The notes under the pieces: generated by a model
What the model was told of the DNA's origin: nothing
The model's input: the letters and a program-made list of their open reading frames with translations, nothing else
The model's database searches: none
In this document: positions 33,825 through 54,400 of the stretch, piece by piece
How positions within the stretch are numbered: the first letter of the stretch is position 1
How the letters are laid out: each line of letters begins with the position of its first letter
Position numbers and translations under genes: made by a program
DNA from: Lingula anatina
Lineage: Eukaryota; Brachiopoda; Lingulata; Lingulida; Lingulidae
Length of the DNA: 64,000 nucleotides
Reading direction: 5' to 3'
Assembly (NCBI RefSeq): GCF_001039355.2
Contig: NW_019775705.1
Coordinates: 99,173 to 163,172, forward strand

Positions 33825-36531
33825 TGTAGGAATCATTATAAACTCCAGTATTATGCAATTTCAAATTGGTAAAAGAGACAGATTTTTTACTGACACTGAT
33901 GACCATGTAGTTGGCTTGCGATGTTGCTGATGGAAAGTTGGTCATTTAACAGTGAGGGTGACAGAAACAGCAGATACGGTTGCAGCGGTCGTTTTCTCAG
34001 AGATGTATTGACGGTTAAAAAAATTGTGCACCATGAAAATGAAATTATGGATCCTTTTTTTTTTTCAAAATTAACTTCCACATGAACTTGGAGCTATTCA
34101 TTTCATTTTATAACTTTTTAACGTATTTTGGGATTAATTTTTCTAATGTTCACAATTATTTTTGTATTAGAAATAAAAATTATATTTTTGCTACAAAGTT
34201 TTAGAGTACAGTTTCTGCTTCAATAGAAATAGACTTTACAGAGTATTTTATAGAGTGAATGGTCTTTATCCAACTACATGTCCTTTTTTTAAACAGATTA
34301 CATTTGTATCCTAGCAGCATATAACATCTTTTTGAAGTAATGAAATAACTAGGGTGTAAATTTTGGCTTTTATCGAAGAAATTCATGTTAATATTCATTG
34401 CAGTAATGAAGCCATAGTGATGCCAGGCACTTGTGTGATTGAGTTATTGCAACAAGTTGTTCAAAAAGACATTCTACTAATTGAAAAAAATAACACGATT
34501 ATAGGTTTTACTAAAACATTTACTCACAACTATTGTATGTTTGTCATTACAAGAATGATGTTCAGCGTCTTATTTCAACAATAAGCAGGCCAAGTCATTT
34601 CAGGAAAAAAAGTTGCTTTCATGTTCAGAAAAAAAAATAAATAAATAAAATAAGTTCACAAAACTGTGGGTACATATTCTGTTCCCTTGTTTGGACCAGT
34701 TTTTGGAAGACTGAAGTACATCCTGTAGTTATCTCTTTGTTTTAGTTCCACAAATTTTTTTATCCACAAATTCTCAATGATAAAATATGACAGGGTTTGT
34801 CAGTAAATTCTGGTTACAAACCCCATTTTCAAATTATCCTACAAAACATAAAAAAATTAATTACTCTAATGACTTCTGATGAGGATAAAATTTAATAATA
34901 TCTTCTAAAAACTTATTTTTTAAAACATGATTATTCTGTCTACTCTATACAGATTCAACTTTTTTTAACCTTGAAAATCTTCCCATATTTACTACAAACA
35001 CAAAGTTTCAAGGGCAAACAATTTTGAACCGACTAATTTTAAATCCCTGAAGAAGTTTAAGTTCTACAATGGAACATAGTCTATATAGTATACTGTAGGG
35101 ATACATACTGAATGAGTGGGTATACAGACACTACGTGAGATATACAACCACCCTGTATTCTCACCGATCTGAAATGATGACATTCACAATATAAATATGG
35201 CATTTGTGATAAAAATCACGAATCGTAATGCAAGCTGCACTCTTGACTGATATGTATCAAATAACAATCACTTAAACCCCCTTTACACTGGATGGCGTCC
35301 TTTCTGCGTCCTGTGGTACAGCCCTGTTTGAGAGTAAAAATGAAATTACGTGCCAACAACTGACTAATCATTGAGCATTCGTTCTGCAAGCAATGCTTGT
35401 GCCTCCAGTCTACGACCACAGCGACGCCATTTTCATGGTCGCACAAAGGCTGCTGTCCATTGTAAAGGGGGTTTTAGCAGCCGTCAAGCAACATCTTCTT
35501 TACATGATTGGAATAGTTCTAGTAACATTGTACACAAACTTTCTACACACACACTGAGTATTATTATAATAATACAATTTTACTAGTACATTTTTTTTTC
35601 AAAGTCGGGTCCTGATATCAATCTCAAGCCAGACATGACTGAACATTGAAGCATCAGCTTTTTCAGAAAACTTTCTGAAAATTTTGCCTTACTAGCTATA
35701 TATCCCAGTACAATGTATAAAAATATGACCTAGCAGCTAATTTAGACTAGATTTGAGATCTGAGACCCAGGCTTCTCAGACTGAAAGACTCAGACTGGGC
35801 TTAATTACTATCCATTTCCCTTAACTATAAATAGTTCAAATATAATAGGATATACTTATAAAATTTAAAACTTTGAAAACTAATACTTCTTCATTGCTTT
35901 GCAAGAGTAGGTAAATGCTTGGCATTCTATAATTAAGTGGTTGTATTTTGATCTAGTAAAATTTCAATAAACCTGCATTTTCTTTGAGAAACCTGCAAAT
36001 ATATCAGCAAGCCACTCAACTGAAAACAAAAAGTACAACAACAAATCCACTTTTTCAGTACACTTCAGCAGAAACAATATCAAAATGCAAACATTTTCAG
36101 ATGAAGCACTTGCACAAGAACAAAACGGTGCAGCTGTACATTAAACATAAACCAGCATTTTCTCTTATGAGCACATTTTATATTTTACTTCAGTTTTAAC
36201 CACTTAATAGCTTGGACTGTTGGAATTGACAGCCTTTTTGCATCATACAAATACACCTAAGATTTGCTTCTTATTAAAGCAATTATGATGATTAGAAAAC
36301 CTCTCTCAAAATCTTGGACGAATGAGCACACCTCATTTTTAAATCATGATCCACTCGTACTTAACTTGTGCCTTTTCCAAACTGAATGCTAGCATGACCA
36401 GTTTCTTTTGGATTCAACAGTTACATGTGTTCTATTCACTACCCTTTCTAATACTTCAACTTAAAAAATTCTAAATGAGTAAATGCATCAGTTTGCTTGT
36501 TTGCCAGTTAATATTTGTACTCTCTTGGTAC
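33825..36531. other. Tail-to-tail region between the SLFNL1-like gene and CCDC102A
   Basis: The 3' end of the plus-strand gene probably uses AATAAA at 34172–34177. The rest is AT-rich, with one complete MITE at 35273–35476. Some of it must be the CCDC102A 3' UTR on the minus strand. No coding exon is supported. Confidence 0.5.
35273..35476. mobile_element. MITE, CCCCCTTTACACTGG family, complete copy
   Basis: The left end TAAACCCCCTTTACACTGG is mirrored by the right end CATTGTAAAGGGGGTTTTA. The body matches the element at 5361–5582 (GTTTGAGAGTAAAA, CATTGAGCATTCGTTCTGCA, TCATGGTCGCACAAAGG). Confidence 0.88.
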
Positions 36532-44290
<7,759 letters not shown>

Positions 44291-44291
44291 C

Positions 44292-44496
44292 CGTGATCAA
44301 AGATTGCCAGAAAATTGAATTATCTGGTAGCTAGTAACCCCTCGAACTCAACACTCTCACGCTCAAACATGGCGTAGTAAACCTCGCGAGATGTTACGAG
44401 ACTTAGCAGCAGGAGCGTCCTGAGACAGCCAGCGTTTTTTTGTTGTAAAATTGATTTTAGCGACAAATTTCGACAAAGATTTCAATATTCTGTAGG
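44292..44496. promoter_or_regulatory. Probable bidirectional promoter of CCDC102A and the zinc-finger gene
   Basis: CCTCGCGAGATG at about 44382–44393 holds the CTCGCGAG palindrome, a known motif of TATA-less bidirectional promoters. To the left, a minus-strand donor (GATCACG|GTAAGG at 44291) could end a CCDC102A 5' non-coding exon. To the right, a plus-strand donor (CTGTAG|GTATGT at 44496) could end a non-coding exon of the zinc-finger gene. The exon starts between them are inferred. Confidence 0.5.
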
Positions 44497-45256
44497 TATG
44501 TTTTACGTTTATATCATTTTTGGTATGTTTGCGTTTTTCTGGATAATGATATTGATTAGATAGGCTTCCAAATTGATGGAAACAGGCACGGCATCCGGAC
44601 AACGTGTGAACCCCAACGGACCCCGAGTCAGAATATGACCTCAAGAGCTTTGCAAGAGATAGTCAGTGTATCACCTCACATTCTAAATTATTTCCAATGG
44701 ACATGACAGCCTGATAAATTTTGCATTATAGTGGAAGCATGATATTATTCCAGGCCATTTATTTAAAGGGACTGTACCTTTTTTTCAATGTAAATCATTC
44801 TATTGTGTATTTTCTTTAGCTTGTGGATGGCACTGCATGGCAGCTAGGTGATTCCCCCTTCTATCCCCCCCCTACTAAACACTAAATAAATAAATAAATA
44901 AATGAATAAATCGAATAATTAATTAATAAAAAGAAATATATTTGATGTCATGAATGAACCCAGAAGCAGTCATTCATTTTATAACAAGTTGACATTGATG
45001 AATTTGATTTAAAAGAGATATAAAAGAGTAAAGCGCATCAGAGCATGGTTTATTTTGGAGAAAATGGTTTATTTTGTGAAAATAATAAAAAACTGAATCT
45101 GGTGAGGCCTGAGAGAAGATAATGTATCTGGACAGCAGAATTAAACATTCAAAAATCTTTTAAATTGATGTTCCTTTTTTTAGTTAACAGAGCTTTCTCC
45201 ATCCATTCCCTGAACACGGCTAGTACCTGCTGCTGTTGTTGACAGTGATTATCATC

Positions 45257-47510
45257 ATGGATGAAGAGGATCACTACAACTTTGATGATGAAGCAGAGAA
45301 GATACTGCAGAAGCCATTGACTGAGGCTCAGGTGACTAGTTACACAAATTTATATATTAAGGATATTAAAGGAATTGATGTATTTGATTTAAAGTTGATT
45401 TGTTTAGAGTTGTCCGTATGTTTTCTTTGAATATTTTGATAAAAGATCTGCTCTGTATAAAGTAAATATAATAATGACACTTTCCATACTTAACAAAGCT
45501 GTACTCATCAAATGGGATTGTGTGTGTAATTACAGATCAAGTGTAAAAGCCGCTGTATGCTGGCCACTGGTGAGACTGTCCCACTGGTCAAGTGTGAAGA
45601 TGACCAGTGTGGGTGTGGACAGTACCACTGTCCATTCTGCCCCACAAGGCAGTTCAAGCCGACCACACCCACCAAGGTCAGGAGTCACCTGATGTGTCAC
45701 ATTAAAGCAGCTGTCAAATATGAAGGTGAGATATAATGGCTTGCATCCATACAAGAAAACTGACAGAGCCAAGCTATAGATATTTGAAAATGTACACCCA
45801 AAAGTCATATTATTATGATTTAACAGGGATTGTGTTGTCCTTGGCTGTATGTATCCCTCTTTAACATAGAACGCAGGTTATGCACTTGCCATGTAGCAAA
45901 TACTGAACAGTGCTTTTTTGCTTCGTTCTGTAACTTTACATGTACATAACACAACAGCTTGTCAGCTATTATAATGACCTTTTTCTTTTATTTATGCCTT
46001 TTCATACTCAATTTATAGTGGAAGTTTTATATTATATTCTTTACAAAATCTGTTGGATTATAATTATCATATTATATTGACATTGTCTTTTAATTCAGGA
46101 TTATTTAATAACAATAACAGCTATAGAAAACTGCCCCCTTAAAATGAAATATATGAATAATGGATGAATTGCTACTGTAAAAATCTTCTCAGGAAAGTGT
46201 CTTCCACTGCACCCCCCCCCCCCAAAAAAAAAAATAATAATAATAATAAATAAATGAAATAAGAAATAAATAAAAAGTTTGGTCTTATAAATAAATCTTC
46301 TATTCTTCAGGGAAGTTCATCATTCGCTGTCACACAGAAGGCTGTAATCCTCCAGAGGAACGCCTGGGTCACTACCACTGTCCAGTGGAAACATGTCCTT
46401 ACTCCTTTGACAGGTCCAGAACAGTGATGACCCATCTCAAGAAATTCCATGACATCATTGTGGCCCCAGACGGGACAACCAAAATGTTGGACCCGCGAAG
46501 AGGCGTTGTATGGAGGATAAAACAAAAGCTGTTGTGGAAAAATAATCTGGCAGCGAAGGAGAGGGCAAGCAAAGAGGCAGGGGGTGCGCCTCCTCGAGGG
46601 TCGACACCTCCACCGAATGCTATTTTGGATGATCTAGCTTTGAAATGTTTTCATGGGAAATTAGAGGAGGAACTGGTAAGAGGATGAAGATCAAAGTTAT
46701 TGTGAAGACTATAAACAGTTACATTATTTGTTCACAGGCATATTCTTTTATTCTTTTATTTTATTCTTTTATTTTTTTATTTGATTGTTTTCTTCATATA
46801 GTTTTTCTTTATTTTATTATATCATTGAGTTTCCCCTGAAAGGTTTTGGTATTATGGTGACAAATATAATGGGCATCAATTAGATTGGGTCATAGACTAA
46901 AATGTCACGAGTAACATTTTGAAGTTTGTGATTATTTAAATCTTTTAAATTAGGAAGAGGTAGATGCTGGTGATTATAATCCAAAAGCTAGGGAGGACAT
47001 GTACAGGAGAGCTGCCACAGGTGACCCAACCAAAGACTATGATGTGTATGTCCTGCCGGAGCACATTAAAATCCCAGCAGGGGGCATCACTGAGAGTAGG
47101 AAAAATACTGAAGATGGCAGTACTGATCAGGATGGGATCAAAAAGGAGCAAGAAGACATCTCAAACTTGGATGGATCACAAGATGAATCTCAAGTTGCAT
47201 CAAACAGTTCTGGCAGTGGGATGACACCAATACAGGTATTATAACTAATAAAAACAAACATTTGTTTGTCATAGAATATTATCAAGTTTTGGCCAAAGCT
47301 CTATTCTAAAATAATTATGATATTTGTCTGTGTTTTTTATATGTTATTGTATCAATCACCTTCAATTTTAAATAATTTTGATAATCATTGTATTGTCTGT
47401 TTGCTCATTGAAGCTCTGAAGATATTGATTTTGTTGATTACTGTTTTTCATGTAAAAAGCTATTGTATAACCCAGCAGACTTGATGTGTAAAAATCACTG
47501 AGAATTAATA

Positions 47511-47551
<41 letters not shown>

Positions 47552-50500
47552 TCTTTCCAGCTGTGGTGCAAATCTGTCAGCATAGTTGGTCCCGAGGACA
47601 AGTTTCCTGTGCGGCGCTGTAAGAGTCCCGGGTGTAACTGTGGTCTGTATCACTGTCCCCTGTGTCCCATAACACTGTATATACCAGGCACTAAGAGTAA
47701 CCTTCACTACCACTACAAACAGCATGGCATATATGGATATGCATATGGAGGTATGGGAATTACTGTGTAGGAAGTGATCTAGATTCAGAGCTACGTGTTG
47801 ATTTTTTTTTTTTGGTAGCATATTTTTGTGAGTGCATTGTAAGGATTTTAATATTTTAATATTAATTAAAATTAATCAAATACAGTATTTTGCAAAAAGA
47901 AAAGACCCATACAGTATAACAAGGCTCTGCAGTGGTGGACTTAAAAATCATCCCAGTTTTTTCAGTTGCTCAGTCTAAAATGACCTCCATATCTTATAAT
48001 GGAAACCCTTGGGGTGCATGTGTCTGCATATACTTGTAGGTGCCCATGCTGGGCCCACCCTACAATTAATAGTGTTTCAGCCAAATAGCTGAAGAATATT
48101 AAATTGGTCAATTTTTTTTAGTCCAATATTAACTTTTAAAAATTTTTTTTAAAAATTCAAACTGTAGTATTTACCACTTTAAAAGCATATTGGCAAGATT
48201 TTATGAATTAATATAAACCAACACATGTAGTACTATGTGTGATAGAAAACATTACTGTCACTTGCAGACACAATGATCCTGAAGAGCCACATAGAGCTGT
48301 GCACACCTAATGGTCAGTCAATGAAGGGACACGTCCACTGCCCTGTAGATGGCTGCACTGTTGTCTCACAGTACAGACGAACCATGGAGACCCATCTGAG
48401 GCGCGTGCACCAGTCTGGTTTTCAGGTGGGGAATACAGCCTCCGGAACACAGCAGGATGAGGTAATGTCTGGCAACGATTTCACGAAAATAAATAAATAA
48501 ACAATTTAAATAAATTCCAGTTTCACAAAAAAACGTAAGTTGGGTGCCCTGGCTAAGAACTTAATTACCAAGGTTACATGGTCACGTGGGCACATCTTAC
48601 CCTATCAGGAATAGTGTAACAGCGCTTTCATGGAAATCTTTAATAGTCAACTAAGCCAGGGAACTGACTTTAGTTTTTTATGAAACTGGGTCCTGGCCCT
48701 GAAGTTTTCTTTGTGGATAGAGAATGTGTTTTAACTGGTAATAATATCACAAACAGTCTTTGTTTAATCTGATGATGTTAGTTTAATCTATACCTGGTCC
48801 TAAAGAGACCTCATTTTAGCATGGCTTTCTTCAAATTTCAGTATATTTACATGCTGTAAGGAATCCGTATGATCAGTAAATACTTCAGCCTTTGCTGGAA
48901 TGTCACTTTTGCTCATGCATTGCCTAGCTATAGTTTTAGGTTAAAATCAAAACATCTTGGGGAACCTGATATCTGAAGACAATTTTTCCTTTGAGTTCTC
49001 ATCTACAGGCATTTTTAAGTAAATTACTTATGAGTCGGGGGGGGGGGGGGACGGTTATGGGTTTTAAACTTTAAGAGAGGACTTTTTTGTGTATTTTCAG
49101 GTTGTTCAGCCATCTCCTTGCTTGTCAGGAAATGCAGTAAGTATTCTTCCCTGCTTTCCAGTATTATAGTTTGGAAACACATCTTTATGTTGAACTGACA
49201 GAAAAACAATACATGAATAAAATGGAAATCTATACCCAGATTATGGAAAGAATTTGTTCAGTTGGATACTATATGTTGCATTCATGAGGAAAGAAACAAC
49301 CCAAAAATTATTGGCTAGAAATGTTTCAGAAGATGATGATTTAGTCTTTGTTGGACAGTAAAGATGTAGAAAAGAAAAATTATTATGACAACATAGCAAG
49401 CAATCACAATTTTATGTGTAAATTAGTGAACAAATTTGTTTAATGTAACAGAATATATATGGTATATAGTCATCTGAGGTCTTTAATTGTTGTCATTTTA
49501 GTTCAAGATACGTGCCTCTAAAGTTGAAAAGGTAGGTAAAATTATAAGTTATATTTATTACTTTGTATGATCATACCTTCTTTGTAAAATATTGAAGCAT
49601 AGTGCCTTGTGTACAAATACAGAGGTCTTTTAAGTAAAAAGTAATATACTTATTATAATAAGGGCAGACAATTGACTGTTTGATTGATTATTTTCCCACT
49701 TTATGGGAAAGTCACTATAAAATTTTTGAATGCATTATACAATCTGTAAAAACAAGACTATGGTTAAAGTAGTAAAAGGTCATGTTTCTTGTGGGTTAGT
49801 AGGATTTCTTGCTAGTTGTTGTGAAATGATTATTTTAAAAAGCTAACATCTTATACCCTATTCCATGAACACTATTTTTTCAAGATACCAAAATTATAAT
49901 GTCCACAATAATATTTTTTTGAAAAATCAAAAAATGTTCTGGGTTGAACCTAGATATATATGTAGAAGATTCAAATCAAATTTTGATTGATTTTGAACAA
50001 AACGTTATTGTTTTTCCAAAATGCACATATATCTCTTTACCTTATTTATTGCATGTGTGTGCATGCATACTGAATACACATGAATTCACATAACATTCCT
50101 GTCTCTCTGTATCAATAGCTATGTGACCAGAAGCCGGTACTGGTGAAGGACGTGAACCAGTTGCTGTCTATGATGAAGAAATGTCGAGATAAAGAGTGTG
50201 GTTGCTACGCCTACCACTGCCCCCTATGTGCCACTTCACAATTTAAACCCAACAAATATGCCAAGGTCAAAAGCCATGTGCTTGTACACATGAAAACTGC
50301 GGTCAAGTACAGAAGTAAGTGTTCAGGTTTTATCAGCAGGATTTCATATTTTCCATGCATTGTGAGCATGGGTGAAAGTTTTCAGAATTGTGCCTGATGT
50401 AAGGATTTTCAGTCTTCATTTTGATCCTTTTTTTTTTTCTTTCATATGGTATTTTAAAATGTGATGAACAGTTGCAAGCTAAGTTTTCGGGATTTTCAGT

Positions 50501-51371
50501 TTTTACAACTTTAACCCATGATTGTGATAAATTTATAGCAAACCTATTTTTCTCTGACTTTGTGTGCTGTGTGTCCAGTGTGTATTATAATTAAAATGAT
50601 TATTCTGCTTTTTATTTATTTAACAGACAGATTTTTGTGAAGATTCGTATCTGTTTTAGATATTTCTTTATAGAGAAGTGCTAAGTGCCACGGCAGCATT
50701 AAACTTTGGGTGCAATAACATGTCTTAATGATGTGCTTGCATTTATCCTTATGATGTGGAAAGTGCACACAGTCAAAATTTTATGTTAAGATATTGTATA
50801 TAATTAATTTATTGAGCATTAAAATGTGTACAGTTACATTTTACAAGCTCTCTAAACTACAGTTTTACATAAATTGCGCACATAAGCTTAAATAAGTATA
50901 ACTACTTTGGATCAATCAAATACCAAAATACATATAAGCTAACTACTTCATACATATATGTATAATCAGGACAGAGAAGTACTTTATAGAAGTTGTATTT
51001 TATATGATTGTTTATAATAACAGAAAAGTATCTGGAGAAGTTATAATATATTCATTTATAATTACAGAGAAGTACTTGGTTAAGGTGTACCAGCCTGGCT
51101 GTAAGGGGCAATCCATTGACCACTATCACTGTCCAGTGTGTTCCAAAGCCATTTGCAAAAAACAAAAACTACTGGAGCATTTGTATAACCATATATTGGA
51201 AGGCAAACCAAGACCTGCACAGGTAAGAAGCTGCATTGATGTGGTTATTTAAGAGAATTCCCATATCAGATTTTATTACTAATTATAATAATTATTAGTA
51301 TCCAGTCCCATCACTGTACATGATTACTTAAAGAATTCTCTGCTTTCTGGAGGATTGGTAGAGAACCAATC

Positions 51372-51415
<44 letters not shown>

Positions 51416-54400
51416 ATTTGTTCCGTGAATTCCCCGATTTCAGGGGATTTATTTTGACCCAGTCACATCCCTGCATGTGGTTAATCTGGATTTTCTGATT
51501 TCTTCATATTTTATTCACTCTGATAACATGCCTGGCAGTGTTGAATTTAAATTTTTTTCAGATAGTTTGCATCAGTTTCGTAATCTGCAGAAGTTTTATG
51601 ATTGACCACTGCATACTTAAAACTTATTATTATCCAAGTAAAATATGGCTGCATTCTGAACAAGTTGGTTCGCAGACTAACATCTCGTGGATCAAATATG
51701 GCCAACCCACTTGAAAGCTGGCCGCTTAATCACCTAGTAGACACTGAGTAGGTTATATCCACAGGAATGATGCGGTAAGCTTGCAAGTGGGTCGGTTGTA
51801 TTCGATCCACGGATCTGTTAGTCTGCAGATCAACTTTGGTTGTGAATGCGTCCTGTAGTTGCTTAACTGCTAACAATCTCATTCCGGTTGTTGAATTATG
51901 ATTTCTGAAATTCCATTATCAGGTCTTCAGTACTGTTGCAGCAGTGGTGAGTCCAGAACTGTTAGACTTCATCCCCGGGGACAAGGAGATCTATCTCCAG
52001 GAGGTGGCCGAGAGGACGAGAGTCAACCTGTACTACAACAATGACTGGTGTGTGATGCAGGGGAGTCTGGAGGCGGTCAGGGGCTGTCAGGACTTGCTGG
52101 CGAAGTTCACACAAGATGGAGACTCGGATCTGGAGGTTGGTGCACGTTTAATGGAGTCATGATGTGGGATCAGGGGCAGATTGAGGCCGTTTTCTGGGTC
52201 TTACAGAAGATGGTCAAAAATAGAGGATGGATCAACAAAGATAATTTGGAAGACTGTCAGAAAATATCTCTGGATATGCCCCTGCCGATGTTTCTAAAAT
52301 CTAGATATTGCTAAATTTATTTAGATTTGCTAGATTTGTGTGGAGTTTACTGCAAATTTTTGAAGGCTTTATGATTATGCTTTTTAACAAATCAAAATCA
52401 CTGGAAATTGTAGGTTTGGTTTTATTGCAGTCTGATTTATGCAATTTCTACATCTATAATGGAATACGTACTTCCACCTTTTCCAGGAGGAGACTGGTTA
52501 TCAGGATACAGAAATGAGTGTAGATGGAAATGAGAACCTGGATGATGCTGATGAAGGTGAAGGTGAAGGTGAAGAAGAAGAAGATGATGATGATGATGCC
52601 ATGAGCGAGTCTTTGACATCATTTCCTTCCAGCGTCAACACCACACCTTCAAAACCACCGCAAGGGGGCAGTGTGACCATCAGCAAGACAACCCATCCAG
52701 TAGTGACATCTTTGCTAGCGCTGCAAGACAGCCCTGCATCCAGCAGCAAGACAAACCAGTCCAGTGTAAACTGCTCTCCAAGGAGAAGTGGCAGGGTAAG
52801 CCATGTCCAGGGAAAGTACAGGAGCCTGCTCTCAGAACCCACACACACCGAAAGCCCAGACAAAGTTGACCACACATACCAGACTGTGAGCAAGACGGAC
52901 ATCAGCCCTGAAAGGACGGAAAAAAATAAAGCACAGAAAGCGGTAGAAGAGGTGGAAAGAAGCAGTGAGGCGACGCATGATATGGAAGACTCAAGTATGG
53001 GCCACTTAGAAGAGGATCTGAGTCAGCTTGAAAGGGCTGTGGCCTCAGGGGCATTAATAGAGTCTCAAGCCACAGTGTCAGAAGTTCTCAGTAAAGCTAA
53101 TCCCATCTTAAGCATCGAGTCCCAGTCCAACGGGGAAGTGACGCTTTCTCTGAGACTGCCGCCTGTGGAGCACGTTAAACACGAAGTGAAGAAGAAGAGC
53201 AAGAACAGTAAACCGTGGGTGAAGGAGAGACATAAAGCTGGTGGTCATTACGAGTGCCCGACTTGTGGCCGTGTGTTTGCTATGCCTCACTACCTTACAA
53301 GACACCTCAACAGGAAGATTTGTGGAGAAGAGGGGAAGGATAACGCCAAGGTATATAATAATAATAATAATAATAATAATATTCCTTAAAATCGCAGTTC
53401 ACTTCTGTCTCAGTGCTGTACAAATTATATAAATATTTGGGACTTGATTGTCATCAGTAATTTATAAATCAGTTGATTTGTTTCATGTTCTTTCATTTAT
53501 TTTTTTGTCTGAGGTATGTAACTGGGATGTGTTATGGACCTGATTGTAGTAGTAAGTTCAGCTCTCTGTAAGATCACTAGATAAAACATAACTTGTAAAA
53601 GCATTGTGGAATTGAATGTGACATGCACATTTAATTGATTATGATTGTATTCCATATTGTAGTTTGGCCCCTGGACAAGGTGCAGTATCTGTGGCCAGCA
53701 TGCAGAGAGAGATCACCATTACAAGTACCACGCAGAGATGACTGTGACCTGTGCTGAATGCGGGGAGTCCATGACTCCCTTGATGTACCAGGACCATCTG
53801 ATGGAGACGGGGCATAATGGGTACAATCGCTACCTGGCACCAGGGTCCGGACCCAGGGGAAAGATGGTGTGCAGTTTGTGTGGTAACGTCTATAATAAGG
53901 CCAGCATGAATGATCACATCAAGCACATCCACATGGGCGTCAGGGACCACACGTGCAACCTCTGCGGAAAGAGTTTTCAGAACAAGTCCGTGTTAAAGAA
54001 CCATGTGGAAACGCACAAGGAGGCCGAGGCACGCGACAGGCCACATAAATGCCCCCACTGCCCTGCTGCGTTCTTCAAGCCGATGGTGCTGGCCGAGCAC
54101 ATCAACAGGCACACGGGAGACAGGCCCTTCAAGTGTGATTTGTGCGATAAAACTTTTGCGTACCGAACCGTCCTGCAGAAGCACAGGTTCACCCATGGCC
54201 AGGCAGGCTCTCACCAGTGCGATGTGTGCCACAGGAGATACAGGAGCAAACACCACCTGCGGAAGCACAGGGTGATGCATGATGGGAACAGGTACAGGTG
54301 CCCCTGCGGCAAAGTGTACACGAGGAAGATGACGTATTGGAAACACGGGAAGACGTGCCCCATGTACATGAAGAAGCCTCTGACTACGCCCACGCCCACA

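Noticed and set aside
45236-45256. Upstream start for the zinc-finger protein
   Set aside because: The codon there is TTG; the first ATG in a good context is at 45257.
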